A DNA stretch of 6,830 nucleotides from JBLNBN01 sp050260015 (GTDB lineage: Bacteria > Bacteroidota > Ignavibacteria > Kapaibacteriales > UBA2268): assembly GCA_050260015.1 (NCBI GenBank), contig JBLNBN010000066.1, positions 1 to 6,830 of the forward strand, written 5' to 3'. The notes under the pieces are model-generated. The model was not told the origin of the DNA, ran no database searches, and worked only from the letters and a program-made list of their open reading frames with translations. How positions within the stretch are numbered: position 1 is the stretch's first letter; each line of letters starts with the position of its first letter. Of this stretch, positions 6,651 to 6,830 are shown one piece after another. The position numbers and the translations under genes are program-made.

Positions 6651-6830
6651 ATGAAAAATACTTACATATTTCTCGCTTTCCTTTGCATATCCTGCCTTCC
6701 CGCGCTTTCGCAGCAGGAAAAACCTCTTCGTACGCCCGCTTTCTTAGGCGGAATCGACTCCGCGTCGAAGAATTTCATTAGGCAGGAGAACGCGAACCGG
6801 CATAAAAGCAAGGCCTACGAGAATCAGGAT
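6651..6830 (+). CDS. Second propeller-type secreted protein, 3' end outside window
   Basis: Sixty codons are visible and the frame is open at the window edge. A signal peptide (MKNTYIFLAFLCISCLPALS, cleavage before Gln21) precedes QEKPLRTPAFLGGIDSAS and then the same N-terminal segment as the protein at 4459. From Pro29 (Pro30 in the paralogue) all 32 codons are identical at the nucleotide level, while the signal peptides differ in sequence and by one codon in length. By homology it should continue into SBBP repeats and a T9SS domain, but this is not visible. The ATG at 6651 is chosen because it directly precedes the hydrophobic segment; no Shine-Dalgarno is seen in the AT-rich 95-base gap before it. 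Two cysteines in the signal peptide do not make a proper lipobox (CISC has Cys at -3). Confidence 0.85.
   Translation, partial: MKNTYIFLAFLCISCLPALSQQEKPLRTPAFLGGIDSASKNFIRQENANRHKSKAYENQD
6735..6830 (+). repeat. Direct repeat, copy 2 (runs to the window edge)
   Basis: Identical over all 96 bases to 4546-4641, including every third codon position. The repeat is limited on the right only by the end of the window. Confidence 0.97.

Overview
The window looks like a bacterial chromosome segment from the Bacteroidota/Chlorobiota (FCB) side of the tree. The best evidence is the long secreted protein, which ends in a type IX secretion (T9SS) type A sorting domain. A REP-type transposase and AT-rich intergenic DNA fit but do not discriminate. 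I cannot name the genus. Both ends of the window cut through genes.

Left region (1-885): the 3' part of a RAYT (REP-associated tyrosine transposase, HUH/Y1 family), followed by a gene-free stretch packed with short GTAG-headed palindromes, the probable REP substrates of such an enzyme. There are eight copies or remnants. Three lie in frame inside the transposase gene itself and five lie between its stop codon and the next gene. The + oriented copies share one arm sequence and the - oriented copies another. The arm differences are compensatory, so the hairpin is what is conserved.

Middle region (886-4134): a complete, apparently intact hsdR, the motor and nuclease subunit of a type I restriction-modification system. 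Its partners hsdM and hsdS are not in the window. They may lie upstream of the RAYT/REP block, which would then interrupt the restriction locus. A 324-base non-coding gap (4135-4458) follows.

Right region (4459-6830): a cluster of secreted-protein genes. The first is a complete 645-residue SBBP-type beta-propeller (about seven blades) with signal peptide and T9SS sorting domain. Fifteen bases later comes a 47-codon ORF with a good signal peptide and almost nothing after it, probably the truncated head of a larger exported protein. Then comes the start of a second propeller-type gene that runs off the window. From just after the signal peptide to the window edge (96 bases) it is identical to the first gene, although the two signal peptides differ. 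The first propeller gene also changes base composition abruptly near position 5460 (60% GC to 27% GC in adjacent 60-base blocks), so it looks like a mosaic. Together these point to recent duplication or gene conversion among tandem secreted paralogues. This and the REPs inside the transposase gene are the most interesting features here.
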